This document shows positions 23,663 to 33,196 of a DNA stretch of 64,000 nucleotides, in pieces (positions within the stretch are counted from its first letter, which is position 1; every line of letters starts with the position of its first letter). Both the position numbers and the translations under genes were made by a program. Origin of the DNA: Haliea salexigens DSM 19537 (lineage in GTDB: Bacteria > Pseudomonadota > Gammaproteobacteria > Pseudomonadales > Halieaceae); assembly GCF_000423125.1 (NCBI RefSeq), contig NZ_AUHJ01000008.1, positions 148,644 through 212,643 of the forward strand, given 5' to 3'. Under the pieces are notes generated by a model, which did not search any database, had not been told where the DNA came from, and saw only the letters and a list, made by a program, of their open reading frames with translations.

Positions 23663-25294
23663 ATGAGCGTGGCAATGAATGGCAGCCTGCCGATATGCAG
23701 CAGTTACGAAACGTTGTGCGAGCAGTTTTCCTGGTCGATTCCGGAAATGTTCAACATTGCGGATGCGATTTGCGACCGCTGGGCGGCTGACGAAGAACGC
23801 GTTGCCATCACCTTTGAAGATCCCGACAAGCAGATCCACCAGTTCACCTACCGCCGCCTGCAGCGCGATGCCAACCGCCTCGCGAACCTGTTTGCTTCCC
23901 TGGGCCTTGCCCGTGGCGACCGGATCACGGTGTGTCTGCCGCAGCGGCCCGAATGCGCCATTTCGCATATCGCCTGCTTCAAGTCCGGTATTGTGTCCTG
24001 CCTGGCCTCGGTGCTGTTTGGCGAGGAGGCTTTGAAGCACCGCATCAACGGTAGCCACTCGCGCTTGTGCATAGTCGATGCCGACAATTACGCCAAGATC
24101 GAGGGAATCTTTGACCAGTGCCCGTCGCTGGAACACATCGTGGTCGTTGGCGAGGTGGATGCCGATCTGCCACTGGGCTTTTACGCCGCAACCCGTGAGC
24201 TCTCTGATGAGTGGGTCAATGTTGCCACGCGTGCGGAAGAGCCCGCCTGGATCAACTACACCTCCGGTACCACGGGTCTGCCAAAAGGTGTGGTGATGCC
24301 GCACCGCGCCGTCCTCGGCAATGTGTCTGCCTTCGGGTATCTGTTTGACTACTTTCCGCAACCGGGTGATGTACTGTGGTCACAGGCAGACTGGGCCTGG
24401 GTTGCCGGGTTTGCCGATATTTTTCTCGTTGGCACCTTCCACGGCTGCCGCATCGTGTCCACCAGCATGAAGGGTTTTGATCCGGTCGAAGGTTTCCGCA
24501 TTCTGTCAGACCACAAGGTGACGGTTTCACTGCTGACACCCACCATGCTGAAGCTGATGCGTGAGGCCAGTGCGCGGGTGGAAACGGACAAGGTGCAGCT
24601 GCGCGTGGTGCTGTCAGGGGGAGAGGCGGTCGGCGCCGAGCTGGCTGGCTGGGCAGACGAGCATTTCAACATGACCATTAATGAAGGTTTTGGACAGTCC
24701 GAGTGTAACGGCATGATTGGCAGCAACCCCAAGCTGATGTCGGTGCGCCACGGATCACTGGGCAAGCCTACGCCTGGTGCGGTGTGCGCAATTGTCGACG
24801 AGGACGGGAATGAAGTTGCCGATGGCGAGCGTGGCAATATCGCGATTCAGCGACCTCACCCGGCGATGTTCCTTTACTATCTGGATGATCCCGAGGCCAC
24901 CAGCGCGAAGTTCAGCGGTGACTGGATGCTCACCGGCGACATAGGCAGCCGCGATACAGAGGGTTACTTCTGGTTTCACGGGCGCTCGGACGACGTGATC
25001 ACCAGCTCGGGATATCGCATCGGCCCCACTGAAATCGAGGATGTTCTGCTCTCTTCGCCGGCAGTCAAGATTGTCGCGGTGGTGGGAGTACCCGATGAAC
25101 AGAGAACCGAGCTTATCAAGGCCGTGGTCGTCCTGGCCGAGGGCGAGCAGCCTTCGGATGAGCTCACAGCGTCGCTGAAGGCGCTGGTCAGGAACAAGCT
25201 GGCCAGACACGAGGTGCCGCATATCATCGAATACGCCGACAGCCTGCCAATGACTGCCACAGGAAAAATCCTGCGGCGGGAACTTCGGGGCTAG
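23663..25294 (+). CDS. Acyl-CoA synthetase (AMP-forming, ANL superfamily)
   Basis: This 543-residue ligase activates a carboxylic acid as its CoA thioester. It shows the P-loop-like YTSGTTGLPKGVV (about residues 198-210), the adenine motif NEGFGQSECN, the TGDIGSRD core, the hinge GRSDDVITSSGYRIGP and the catalytic C-terminal lysine in TATGKILRREL. The sequence resembles medium-chain or acetyl-type ligases with WSQADWAWVAG. AGGAGG precedes the ATG. It sits between crotonase and acyl-CoA dehydrogenase genes, so the three probably form one degradation route. Confidence 0.92.
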   Translation: MSVAMNGSLPICSSYETLCEQFSWSIPEMFNIADAICDRWAADEERVAITFEDPDKQIHQFTYRRLQRDANRLANLFASLGLARGDRITVCLPQRPECAISHIACFKSGIVSCLASVLFGEEALKHRINGSHSRLCIVDADNYAKIEGIFDQCPSLEHIVVVGEVDADLPLGFYAATRELSDEWVNVATRAEEPAWINYTSGTTGLPKGVVMPHRAVLGNVSAFGYLFDYFPQPGDVLWSQADWAWVAGFADIFLVGTFHGCRIVSTSMKGFDPVEGFRILSDHKVTVSLLTPTMLKLMREASARVETDKVQLRVVLSGGEAVGAELAGWADEHFNMTINEGFGQSECNGMIGSNPKLMSVRHGSLGKPTPGAVCAIVDEDGNEVADGERGNIAIQRPHPAMFLYYLDDPEATSAKFSGDWMLTGDIGSRDTEGYFWFHGRSDDVITSSGYRIGPTEIEDVLLSSPAVKIVAVVGVPDEQRTELIKAVVVLAEGEQPSDELTASLKALVRNKLARHEVPHIIEYADSLPMTATGKILRRELRG

Positions 25295-25337
25295 CACGCC
25301 ACCGCTGAGTGGTGATCTTTTTTGTTAAGGATGAGTG

Positions 25338-27155
25338 ATGCACGTTGCGTTATTGAATGACCGCGATATTGAGTTTCTGCTTTTCAAGGTATTTGACACC
25401 AACGACGTGTTACACCGTGAGCGGTATAGCGAGCACACGCTGGAAACGATCAACATGACCTTGCAGACCGCCAAAAGCGTCGCGGAGAAGTACTTCCTCA
25501 ATCACTACGCCAAGGGCGATGCCCAGGAACCGGTTTTCGATGGCAAAACCGTTACCACTGTCGAGGAGACCAAGCAGGCCTGGTCTGCGTTCGCAGAGGC
25601 GGGTTTCTTCGCCGCCACCTGTGATTTCGAGGATGGGGGCATGCAGCTTCCCTACATTGTGATGCGCGCGGCCAATGCCTATTTTTATGCGGCCAACCCG
25701 GGCACCGCGGGCTACTGCCTGCTCTGCATTGCGGCGGCGGACCTGCTGGAAACCTTCGGCTCCGCGGAGCAGAAGAATACCTACCTCGCGCACATGCGCT
25801 CGGGTCGCTTCACCGGCACTATGGCGCTCACCGAGCCCGCGCAGGGGTCGGCGTTGCAAGATATCTCCACCCGGGCGAAACCGTCAGGCGATGGCAGCTA
25901 CCGTCTGTTCGGCCAGAAGATGTACATTTCCGGTGGCGATCACGACCTGACCGAGAACATCATCCACATGGTTCTGGCCAAGACGGTGTGCCCGGACACG
26001 GGCAAAGAGGGCATTTCGCTGTTTATTTGCCCCAAGGTGCACGTGAACGCCGACGGCACGCTGGGCGAGCGCAACGATGTCGCCCTTGCCGGGCTGTTGC
26101 ACAAGATGGGGTTTCGCAATGCCACCTCGACCGTGCTCAACTTCGGCGAGAAGGACGGCGCGGTAGGCTACCTGTTGGGTGAGCTGAACAGAGGCCTGGC
26201 GCACATGTTCCAGATGATGAACGATGCGCGCATCGCGGTGGGGTTGTTTGCCACGGCGCTGGGCTACCAAGGCTACAACTACTCCCTGCTCTATGCGCAG
26301 CAGCGCAAGCAGGGCAGAACGTCGCGCCCTGCCAAACAGCAGGACCGGGGTGCGCAGGTTGAGATCATTGAACACGCGGATGTGCGCCGCATGTTGCTCA
26401 CCCAGAAGGCCTACGCAGAAGCGTCTCTGGCGATGACGTTCTATGCCAGTGTGCTGTTTGAAGACAGCCGCTCGGCTCCGTCCACCGTTGCGCGTGAAGA
26501 GGCCGCTGCACTGCTGGACCTGGTCACTCCGATCATCAAATCCTGGCCGTCCAAATATTGCCTGGCGGCGAACGACCTGGCGATACAGGTGCTTGGCGGC
26601 GCCGGCTACACGCGGGATCATCTGGTGGAGCAGTACTATCGGGACAACCGCTTGAATCCGATTCACGAGGGCACGGAGGGCATTCAGGCCATCGACCTGC
26701 TGGGGCGTAAAGTGGGTGCCGAAGATGGCGCAGCGTTCCAGCGCCTGATCGCGGTCATCGAGGGGGACCTGCAGCGTGGTGAGCAGGATGCGCATGCCAC
26801 GGTTGTTGAGGTCACCGCGGCACTGCAGCAAGGCGTCACTGCCCTCGTTCAGGTCACTGAAGCACTGCTGCCCGAAATCGGCCGCGACCGAACGGCTGCG
26901 CTTGCCAATGCGACGGTGTATCTGGATATGTTCGGACGGGTGTTTGCTGCCTGGATGTGGTTGAAGCAGGCGCTGGCTGCTGCGGAGTGCTTGCGCACTG
27001 CAGGCACCGCGGCAGCAGAAGCAGATTTCTGCCAGGGTAAACTGCAAGCCGCAAGGTTCTTCGCCCGCTGGGAGTTACCCAAGTACCAGCATGAGGCACA
27101 GATACTGCTACAGCGCTATGATGAACCCCTGAGCATGCCGGCTGAGTGGTTCTAA
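25338..27155 (+). CDS. Acyl-CoA dehydrogenase, long N-terminally extended type
   Basis: The roughly 605-residue flavoprotein has an extra N-terminal domain beginning LNDRDIEFLLFKVFD, then the dehydrogenase core with FTGTMALTEPAQGSALQDI (FAD/substrate loop) and the C-terminal helix with QVLGGAGYTRDHLVEQYYRDNRLNPIHEGTEGIQAIDLLGRK. It ends in the C-terminal helical extension seen in this subfamily. TAAGGA lies 7 bases before the ATG at 25338; a GTG three bases earlier is less likely. It follows the ligase by 43 bases. It would oxidise the acyl-CoA at C2-C3 and pass electrons to ETF. Confidence 0.9.
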   Translation: MHVALLNDRDIEFLLFKVFDTNDVLHRERYSEHTLETINMTLQTAKSVAEKYFLNHYAKGDAQEPVFDGKTVTTVEETKQAWSAFAEAGFFAATCDFEDGGMQLPYIVMRAANAYFYAANPGTAGYCLLCIAAADLLETFGSAEQKNTYLAHMRSGRFTGTMALTEPAQGSALQDISTRAKPSGDGSYRLFGQKMYISGGDHDLTENIIHMVLAKTVCPDTGKEGISLFICPKVHVNADGTLGERNDVALAGLLHKMGFRNATSTVLNFGEKDGAVGYLLGELNRGLAHMFQMMNDARIAVGLFATALGYQGYNYSLLYAQQRKQGRTSRPAKQQDRGAQVEIIEHADVRRMLLTQKAYAEASLAMTFYASVLFEDSRSAPSTVAREEAAALLDLVTPIIKSWPSKYCLAANDLAIQVLGGAGYTRDHLVEQYYRDNRLNPIHEGTEGIQAIDLLGRKVGAEDGAAFQRLIAVIEGDLQRGEQDAHATVVEVTAALQQGVTALVQVTEALLPEIGRDRTAALANATVYLDMFGRVFAAWMWLKQALAAAECLRTAGTAAAEADFCQGKLQAARFFARWELPKYQHEAQILLQRYDEPLSMPAEWF

Positions 27156-27224
27156 CCTGTTGCGCCTGCGCAGTCGAGCGTGTCTGCGAGGCGCAGGCAC
27201 AGGTTGGAGGGCAGCTAAACGCCA

Positions 27225-28139
27225 GTGATTTCTTTCAAGCAACTACGCTACGCGCTCGCCGTCGCCCACACGCTGCATTTCAAGAAGGCGGCGGAGCAGT
27301 GCGCGATCTCCCAATCAGCGCTCAGTACGGCTATTGCTGAACTGGAATCGCAGCTGGGCGTACAGCTGTTCGAGCGCGACAACAAGAAGGTGCTGGTGAC
27401 CCCGGTGGGTGAGCAGATTCTGGCACGCGCTACCGCCATTTCCCTCGAGATCGATGATATCTACCGCCTCGCCACCATGGCTCGGGAGCCGCTGAGCTTT
27501 CCCATGACCATGGGGGTTATCCCCACGATCGGGCCTTATCTGTTGCCCAAGGTGCTGCCCGCCGTGCGCCGCGAATACCCGGAGTTTCGCCTGACCATTG
27601 CCGAAGAGCAGTCTCATGTGCTGGTGGACAAGGTGCGCAGCGGCGAGCTGGACACCGCTGTGCTCGCGCTGCCCTATGCGCATGAAGGCCTGCTGGACTT
27701 TCCGTTCTGGGACGAAAACCTGGTGGTGGTGACCCACCGTGATAATCCGCTGCACCTGCCGTCTCCGGTGCGCGCAGTGGACCTGCGCGAGGCGCGCCTG
27801 ATGCTGCTGAAAGACGGGCATTGCCTGCGGGACCATGCGCTGGCCGCCTGCCATTTACAAGCGTCCAGCCTGGATGAAACCCTGGAGGGCGCCAGCCTCT
27901 ACACCTTGATCCAAATGGTCGCGGGTCACATGGGTTCCACTCTGGTACCGGAGATGGCGCTGGACCAGTTGCTGTCGGGCAGTTCGGAACTGGCCGCTAT
28001 CCGCCTCGAGGAACCGGGCCCTCACCGCAGCATTGCGTTTATCGCGCGGCCCAATTTTGGTGGTGTAAGCAATATCATGTCATTGCGCGTTCTATTTCGG
28101 ACCGCACTAAAAGAGCACGCCAAGTCACTGTCGGCCTGA
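27225..28139 (+). CDS. oxyR: LysR-type peroxide sensor OxyR
   Basis: OxyR activates antioxidant genes after hydrogen peroxide forms a disulfide in it. The 304-residue protein has the LysR N-terminal helix-turn-helix (HFKKAAEQCAISQSALSTAI) and, in the effector domain, DGHCLRDHALAAC (about residues 198-210). Its two cysteines are nine positions apart as in the E. coli Cys199/Cys208 pair. Start is a GTG with GGAGG about 16 bases upstream, so initiation may be weak. It is 69 bases after the acyl-CoA dehydrogenase, possibly read through from that operon. Confidence 0.9.
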   Translation: MISFKQLRYALAVAHTLHFKKAAEQCAISQSALSTAIAELESQLGVQLFERDNKKVLVTPVGEQILARATAISLEIDDIYRLATMAREPLSFPMTMGVIPTIGPYLLPKVLPAVRREYPEFRLTIAEEQSHVLVDKVRSGELDTAVLALPYAHEGLLDFPFWDENLVVVTHRDNPLHLPSPVRAVDLREARLMLLKDGHCLRDHALAACHLQASSLDETLEGASLYTLIQMVAGHMGSTLVPEMALDQLLSGSSELAAIRLEEPGPHRSIAFIARPNFGGVSNIMSLRVLFRTALKEHAKSLSA

Positions 28140-28154
28140 GCTGGCCGGAGGAGA

Positions 28155-28185
28155 GGGTGCCGCGGCGTGTCAGCCTGCGGCACCC
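28155..28185. terminator. Hairpin between convergent oxyR and the small periplasmic gene
   Basis: GGGTGCCGC (28155-28163) and GCGGCACCC (28177-28185) form a perfect 9-bp stem with a 13-base loop, located between the two facing stop codons. No T-run flanks either side, so it may serve both strands as a factor-assisted terminator. Confidence 0.5.
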
Positions 28186-28194
28186 GGTCGTCTA

Positions 28195-28563
28195 TCAGCC
28201 GGGGTTGGCTGCGCGGAATTCGCGGATCTCGGTGTTGAACTGCCCTGCCAGTGCCTCTTCGGCAGAGACCGCTTCGTTATAGGCTGCCACATCTGCCTCA
28301 TAAGCCGCTTTCAGTGACTCGGCATCTTTCGCCTTGCCTTCCTCAATCGTCTTTTTGGCCGCAGTGAACTGCGTCTCCAGGCATGCCATGTATTCCAGGT
28401 TGGCGGCCTGGAAGGTCTTCACCGCCTGTTGGCCGGCAATCATGTCGTCCATGGTGGCAGAGCCACCGTCAGGCAGGGTCGGGGACTCTGGCTGCACGCA
28501 TTCGGCCATCGCCATGGAACTGCCCAGTGCCAGCACTGCCAGCAGGGATTTTGCAACGTTCAT
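28195..28563 (-). CDS. Small exported protein of unknown function
   Basis: The 122-residue product starts MNVAKSLLAVLALGSSMAMA, a classical Sec signal peptide with likely cleavage after AMA (residue 20). The mature part is about 100 residues, helical and charged, with two cysteines (one at the mature N-terminus, one in EYMACLETQF). AAGGAG precedes the ATG on the minus strand. A longer upstream start is rejected because it would put the signal peptide inside the protein. I do not recognise a family; it is probably periplasmic. Confidence 0.7.
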   Translation of the reverse strand: MNVAKSLLAVLALGSSMAMAECVQPESPTLPDGGSATMDDMIAGQQAVKTFQAANLEYMACLETQFTAAKKTIEEGKAKDAESLKAAYEADVAAYNEAVSAEEALAGQFNTEIREFRAANPG

Positions 28564-28636
28564 GCTCGTACTCCTTTTATTGGATGGTGGGCAAACCTTA
28601 GCAGCCCGGCGGGTCACTGCCAAGATGGTGCCCGGT

Positions 28637-29659
28637 TCATTCCTTGCCGACCCAGAGTTTGGACAGGTCATACTCACGTTCCAACTGCCGGGCAACCGTC
28701 TGCGCTGCACTGTCTGATGCCAGGCCGATAACGCGCACACGGTAGAATGTTTCACCGTCGCGTTGGGCGCTGCTTACCGTCACGCGGCCGGCACCGGGCT
28801 TGATGCGCGTGGACCAGCGCTCGGCCACGCTGCGTTCACTGTAGCTGCCGAAGTTCACGAACCAGTCGCCGCTGGCAGCGGGCGCCGGTTTGGCGGCGGC
28901 AGGGGCCGGTTTTGGCGCCGCCGGCTTGCTCGCAGCGGCTGGTGTGGCCCGAGCCGTGGCCGCGCGCTGCGCCGTGAGCTGTTGTTCAAGGCCGGCCAGC
29001 GTGTCGCTGAGCTGACGGTTTTCATCGCGCAGGGCCGCCAGGTTATCCGACAACTGGCTGTTCTCGGCCTGCAGGGTCTCCAGGCTGGCGCGGGCATCGC
29101 TGACATCATCCGGTTTCGCTGCCACCGCCAACTGCGCCTGCAGTTCGCGAATCTGCTGCTCCATTGCCGCGCGCTGTTTCATCACGCCGTAGCCACCGGC
29201 TGCCAGCAACACCAGTGCCAGGGCGGCAACCGCGATCAGCCCAATCGGCCAGGTATCCGTGAAGCGTGCGGGTTGGGTGTCGTAGCGGACCTCTTCCTCG
29301 AACTCATCCTCTTCCCAGCCATCTTCATAATCGCTGTTCTCGGGGCTGGCATCGTCACCGGCATCAACGTCCGGATAGCGAGTGGTTTGTGGCAGCGGCC
29401 TGGTTTGCCCGGTAACGGGCAGCACCGGTGGCACGGGCGCTATGGCGGGTGCCGGTGGGTCATCGCTGTCGTACTCGGCGAGGTCATCCAGAATGTCGTC
29501 CTCGACCGCATCGCGACGGCCCGCGTCTCCGGTGTCGTCCTCACTGTCGTGGGAGAAGCTGGGCAGGTCGTCATCGCTGGCATCGTCATCCATCCAGGGC
29601 GTCCAGTCCTGATCCGCGGAGTCTTCCTGGTTGGGATCGTCGCGCCTGTTGTCGTTCAT
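28637..29659 (-). CDS. SPOR-domain inner membrane protein
   Basis: The 340-residue protein has a very acidic cytoplasmic N-terminus (about residues 1-130, many Asp/Glu), one membrane helix (about 137-158, GLIAVAALALVLLAAGGYGV) and a coiled-coil region with repeated leucine/glutamine heptads. An Ala/Pro/Lys-rich linker leads to a C-terminal SPOR domain (WFVNFGSYSERSVAERW to the end). SPOR domains bind denuded peptidoglycan at the division septum, so a role in cell division or wall remodelling is likely. It is transcribed divergently from uvrD. Confidence 0.85.
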   Translation of the reverse strand: MNDNRRDDPNQEDSADQDWTPWMDDDASDDDLPSFSHDSEDDTGDAGRRDAVEDDILDDLAEYDSDDPPAPAIAPVPPVLPVTGQTRPLPQTTRYPDVDAGDDASPENSDYEDGWEEDEFEEEVRYDTQPARFTDTWPIGLIAVAALALVLLAAGGYGVMKQRAAMEQQIRELQAQLAVAAKPDDVSDARASLETLQAENSQLSDNLAALRDENRQLSDTLAGLEQQLTAQRAATARATPAAASKPAAPKPAPAAAKPAPAASGDWFVNFGSYSERSVAERWSTRIKPGAGRVTVSSAQRDGETFYRVRVIGLASDSAAQTVARQLEREYDLSKLWVGKE

Positions 29660-29774
29660 CTACTCACTCCGCTGTGCCGCCTGGCCTGTGCGGATAATAC
29701 CAGAGGCCTGCCCGCAATGCGCTCGGCGATGCAATCTACGGGCAGGAGTTCGTTCGCGCGCGGCAGAATTTCGG

Positions 29775-29780
29775 TAGAAT
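29775..29780 (+). promoter_or_regulatory. Candidate -10 element of uvrD
   Basis: TAGAAT ends 6 bases ahead of the uvrD ATG and no ribosome-binding site is visible. If used, transcription would start at or next to the ATG, giving a leaderless message. The matching -35 position (GTTCGC) is poor. No LexA-type box is evident nearby. Confidence 0.3.
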
Positions 29781-29786
29781 AGTGCG

Positions 29787-31937
29787 ATGGACGTATCCGA
29801 TATTCTCTCCCCACTGAATGCCGCCCAACGTGAAGCGGTTGCTGACGAAAGCCCCAATCTGCTGGTGCTGGCGGGCGCCGGCAGCGGCAAGACCCGCGTG
29901 CTGGTGCACCGTATTGCCTGGCTGATTCGCGCCCAGGATGTGTCGCCCTGGTCCATTCTCGCGGTAACGTTTACCAACAAGGCGGCGCGCGAGATGCGCT
30001 CGCGCCTCGAGGAAGTGCTGCGGCTACCTGCCCACGGCATGTGGGTGGGCACTTTCCACGGCCTCGCTCACCGGTTGCTCAAGGCACACTGGAAAGAAGC
30101 TCGCCTGCCGCAGAACTTCCAGATTCTCGACAGTGACGATCAACTGCGCCTGGTCAAGCGCGTCTGTCGGGAACTGGATCTGGATGAGTCCCGCTGGCCG
30201 CCGCGCCAGGCGCAGTGGTTCATCAATGCGCAGAAAGACGAAGGGCTGCGTGCCGCACACGTGGAAGTGCCGGCGGGCGACCTGTTCGGGCAAACCATGG
30301 TGCAGGTGTATCGCGCCTATGAAGCCGCCTGCGAGCGCGCCGGCATGGTGGACTTCGCCGAGCTGCTGCTGCGCGCGCACGAGCTGTGGCTGCACAGCCC
30401 GGCGGTATTGAACCACTATCGCGATCGCTTTCGCCAGATCCTCGTCGACGAGTTCCAGGATACCAACACCATTCAGTACGCCTGGCTGCGGGTGCTCGCC
30501 GGTGATCGCATTCCGGTGGTTGCGGTGGGCGACGACGACCAGTCCATCTACGGCTGGCGCGGGGCCAAGATCGAGAATATCCAGCGCTTCGGTGATGATT
30601 TTGCCCACACCCACACGGTGCGGCTGGAGCAGAACTACCGCTCGACGCAGACCATCCTGCGCGCTGCCAACGGCGTTATCGCGCACAACGCCGGACGGCT
30701 GGGGAAGGAGCTGTGGACGGACGGGGAAGAGGGGGATCCTATCGCGCTGTATGCCGGGTTCAACGAACAGGATGAAGCGCGTTTCATTGTCGAGCAGGCG
30801 GAGTCCTGGATCAATGAAGGCCGCGAACGCGCCTCGGTGGCGATTCTGTATCGCTCCAATGCGCAGTCGCGGGTGCTTGAGGAAGCCCTTATTCGCAACG
30901 CGATTCCCTACCGTATTTACGGCGGCCAGCGCTTCTACGAGCGCCTGGAAATACGCAACGCGCTGGCCTATATGCGATTACTTACTAACCGGGGAGACGA
31001 CGCCGCGCTTGAGCGCGTAGTGAACACTCCGCCCAGAGGCATCGGCAGCAAGACGCTGGAAACCGTGCGCGAGATCGCGCGCGAACGGGACGTACCGATG
31101 TGGCGGGCCATCGACATCGCGCGGGAGGAAAAGCGCCTGCCACCGCGGGCCCTGGGTGCGCTGGAGGGCTTTCAGGTACTGATCAACGAGCTGGACTCGG
31201 GTACCGATGAACTGACCCTGGACGAGCTGGCGGAACAGGTGATCACAGGCTCCGGGCTGGTGGAGTTTCACCGCAACGAGAAGGGCGAAAAGGGCCAGGC
31301 CCGGGTGGAAAACCTGGAGGAACTGGTGAGCGCTGCGAAGCAGTTCGGCCCCCAGGGTGACGAGCTTTCGCCCCTGCAGCAGTTTCTGGACAGCGCTGCC
31401 CTCGATGCCGGCGACGCCCAGGCGGACGACTTTGAAGACAGCGTGCAGCTGATGACCCTGCACTCCGCCAAGGGCCTCGAGTTTCCTCTGGTGTTTCTCG
31501 CGGGCATGGAGGAGAACCTGTTTCCGCACCGCATGTCGCTGGAGGAGCCCGGGCGGCTGGAAGAGGAGCGACGCCTGGCGTATGTGGGCATTACCCGGGC
31601 CATGCAGCGCCTGGTAATCAGCTACGCCGAGTCACGCCGCATCCACGGCAGCGAAAGCTACAACACGCCCTCGCGCTTCATTCGGGAAATCCCTGTCGAC
31701 CTGCTGCAGGAGGTGCGTCTGCATACCAGTATCAGCCGGCCGGTGAGCAGCCTCACGCAGGCCACGGTGCCGGACACGGGGCTGAGCCTGGGGCAGCGGG
31801 TCTACCACCCGGTGTTCGGCGAGGGCACCGTGCTCAACTTCGAAGGTGGCGGCAACAATGCCCGGGTACAGGTGAACTTTGACGCCGAGGGCAGCAAGTG
31901 GCTGGTGCTGCAATACGCCAAGCTGCAACTGCTGTGA
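29787..31937 (+). CDS. uvrD: DNA helicase II UvrD
   Basis: UvrD is the 3'-5' SF1 helicase that removes incised strands in nucleotide excision and mismatch repair. The 716-residue protein has the Q motif region LNAAQREAV, Walker A AGAGSGKTRVLVHRI (about residues 30-44), TFTNKAAREMR, DEFQDTN, GDDDQSIYGWRGA, LEQNYRS and motif VI YVGITRAM. The C-terminal domain ends in a Tudor-like segment (GQRVYHPVFGEGTVL). Length and motifs distinguish it from Rep. Confidence 0.96.
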   Translation: MDVSDILSPLNAAQREAVADESPNLLVLAGAGSGKTRVLVHRIAWLIRAQDVSPWSILAVTFTNKAAREMRSRLEEVLRLPAHGMWVGTFHGLAHRLLKAHWKEARLPQNFQILDSDDQLRLVKRVCRELDLDESRWPPRQAQWFINAQKDEGLRAAHVEVPAGDLFGQTMVQVYRAYEAACERAGMVDFAELLLRAHELWLHSPAVLNHYRDRFRQILVDEFQDTNTIQYAWLRVLAGDRIPVVAVGDDDQSIYGWRGAKIENIQRFGDDFAHTHTVRLEQNYRSTQTILRAANGVIAHNAGRLGKELWTDGEEGDPIALYAGFNEQDEARFIVEQAESWINEGRERASVAILYRSNAQSRVLEEALIRNAIPYRIYGGQRFYERLEIRNALAYMRLLTNRGDDAALERVVNTPPRGIGSKTLETVREIARERDVPMWRAIDIAREEKRLPPRALGALEGFQVLINELDSGTDELTLDELAEQVITGSGLVEFHRNEKGEKGQARVENLEELVSAAKQFGPQGDELSPLQQFLDSAALDAGDAQADDFEDSVQLMTLHSAKGLEFPLVFLAGMEENLFPHRMSLEEPGRLEEERRLAYVGITRAMQRLVISYAESRRIHGSESYNTPSRFIREIPVDLLQEVRLHTSISRPVSSLTQATVPDTGLSLGQRVYHPVFGEGTVLNFEGGGNNARVQVNFDAEGSKWLVLQYAKLQLL

Positions 31938-32026
31938 GCGCTACGCCGGGCAGTTTGTTCGCACCGTCATGGGTGCTATGCTCCCTGCCCCCAGGCAACT
32001 GATTTTCCAAACATAAGCAGAACAAT

Positions 32027-33196
32027 ATGCCGCAGTCCCGCACTGAACGTCGCTACACCCCCGCAATCATTCTGTTACTGCTGGCGGCCTTGGTGCTGGT
32101 GATTGGCTTGTGGGCCGCAGAGCGCGCCGGGGGTGTGAGTGCCCTGGCGGGGCGCGATGGCGTACAGGTGGGCAGCGGTGGCGAACAGGCCCACTACAGC
32201 TGGAAAATCGTCACCACCTGGCCGAAGAACTTTCCCGGCCTGGGTGCGGGTGCCGAGAATTTCGCACGCATGGTGGCCGAGATGAGCAACGGTCGCCTCA
32301 CGGCACGGGTGTACGGTGCTGGTGAGATGGTGCCTGCATTTGAAGTGTTTGATGCCGTCAGCCAGGGTGTGGCCGACGCCGGGCATGGCGCCGCCTACTA
32401 CTGGAAGGGCAAGATCCCGTCTTCAGTCTTCTTCACCGCCATCCCCTTTGGCATGACTGCCCAGGAAATCAACGCCTGGTTGCACTACGGTGGTGGCCTG
32501 GAGCTCTGGCGGGAGGCCTACGCGCCGGCCAATATCATTCCCTTTGCCGGCGGTAATTCCGGGGTGCAGATGGCGGGCTGGTTCCGCACGGAAATCAACT
32601 CACTGGCGGATTTGCAGGGCCTGAAAATGCGCATTCCGGGCCTGGCGGGCGACGTGTTTACCGCTGCCGGAGGTACGTCTGTGCGCATATCGGGCGGTGA
32701 ACTCTATACGTCGCTGCAGACCGGCGTGATCGACGCCGCCGAGTGGGTAGGCCCCTATAACGACCTGGCACTGGGCCTGCACGAGGTGGCCAAGTATTAC
32801 TATTACCCCGGCTGGCACGAACCGGGTGCCATGCTGGAACTGATTATTAACAAGGATTCCTACGAGGCCCTGCCGCCAGACCTGCAGGCCATTGTGACCG
32901 CGGCGGCACGCGCGGCCAACCAGATGATGCTGGACGAGTTCACCGCGCGCAATAACGCGGCGCTACAGGAACTGGTTGATAAACATGGGGTGCAATTGCG
33001 GCAACTGCCCGACGATGTCATGCGGGCGCTGCAGCGGGCCAGCGAGCAGACCATGCAGGAGCTGGTGGCCAGCGATCCGCTGGCGGCGCGCATTTACGCC
33101 TCGTTTCTCACGTTCTATGAGGGCGTAAGAGCCTACCACCACATTTCCGAGCAGGCCTACATCAACGCCCGGGATGAGGTGCTGGAGGCGCAGTGA
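32027..33196 (+). CDS. TRAP transporter substrate-binding protein, TakP-like
   Basis: The 389-residue binding protein has an N-terminal hydrophobic segment (about residues 13-30) that may act as a signal or anchor. The mature fold includes WKIVTTWPKNFPGLG, GAGEMVPAFEVFDAV, HGAAYYWKGK, PFAGGNSGVQMAGWFR, GLKMRIPG and GVIDAAEWVGPYND. These match the 2-oxoacid-binding TakP branch of the DctP family, suggesting import of pyruvate or similar 2-oxo acids. Its permease genes lie downstream on the other strand, separated by yciA. Confidence 0.88.
   Translation: MPQSRTERRYTPAIILLLLAALVLVIGLWAAERAGGVSALAGRDGVQVGSGGEQAHYSWKIVTTWPKNFPGLGAGAENFARMVAEMSNGRLTARVYGAGEMVPAFEVFDAVSQGVADAGHGAAYYWKGKIPSSVFFTAIPFGMTAQEINAWLHYGGGLELWREAYAPANIIPFAGGNSGVQMAGWFRTEINSLADLQGLKMRIPGLAGDVFTAAGGTSVRISGGELYTSLQTGVIDAAEWVGPYNDLALGLHEVAKYYYYPGWHEPGAMLELIINKDSYEALPPDLQAIVTAAARAANQMMLDEFTARNNAALQELVDKHGVQLRQLPDDVMRALQRASEQTMQELVASDPLAARIYASFLTFYEGVRAYHHISEQAYINARDEVLEAQ

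Noticed and set aside
25299..25323. Weak hairpin plus T6 between the acyl-CoA ligase and dehydrogenase genes
   Set aside because: The stem is only 4 bp, too weak to call a terminator; co-transcription is more likely.
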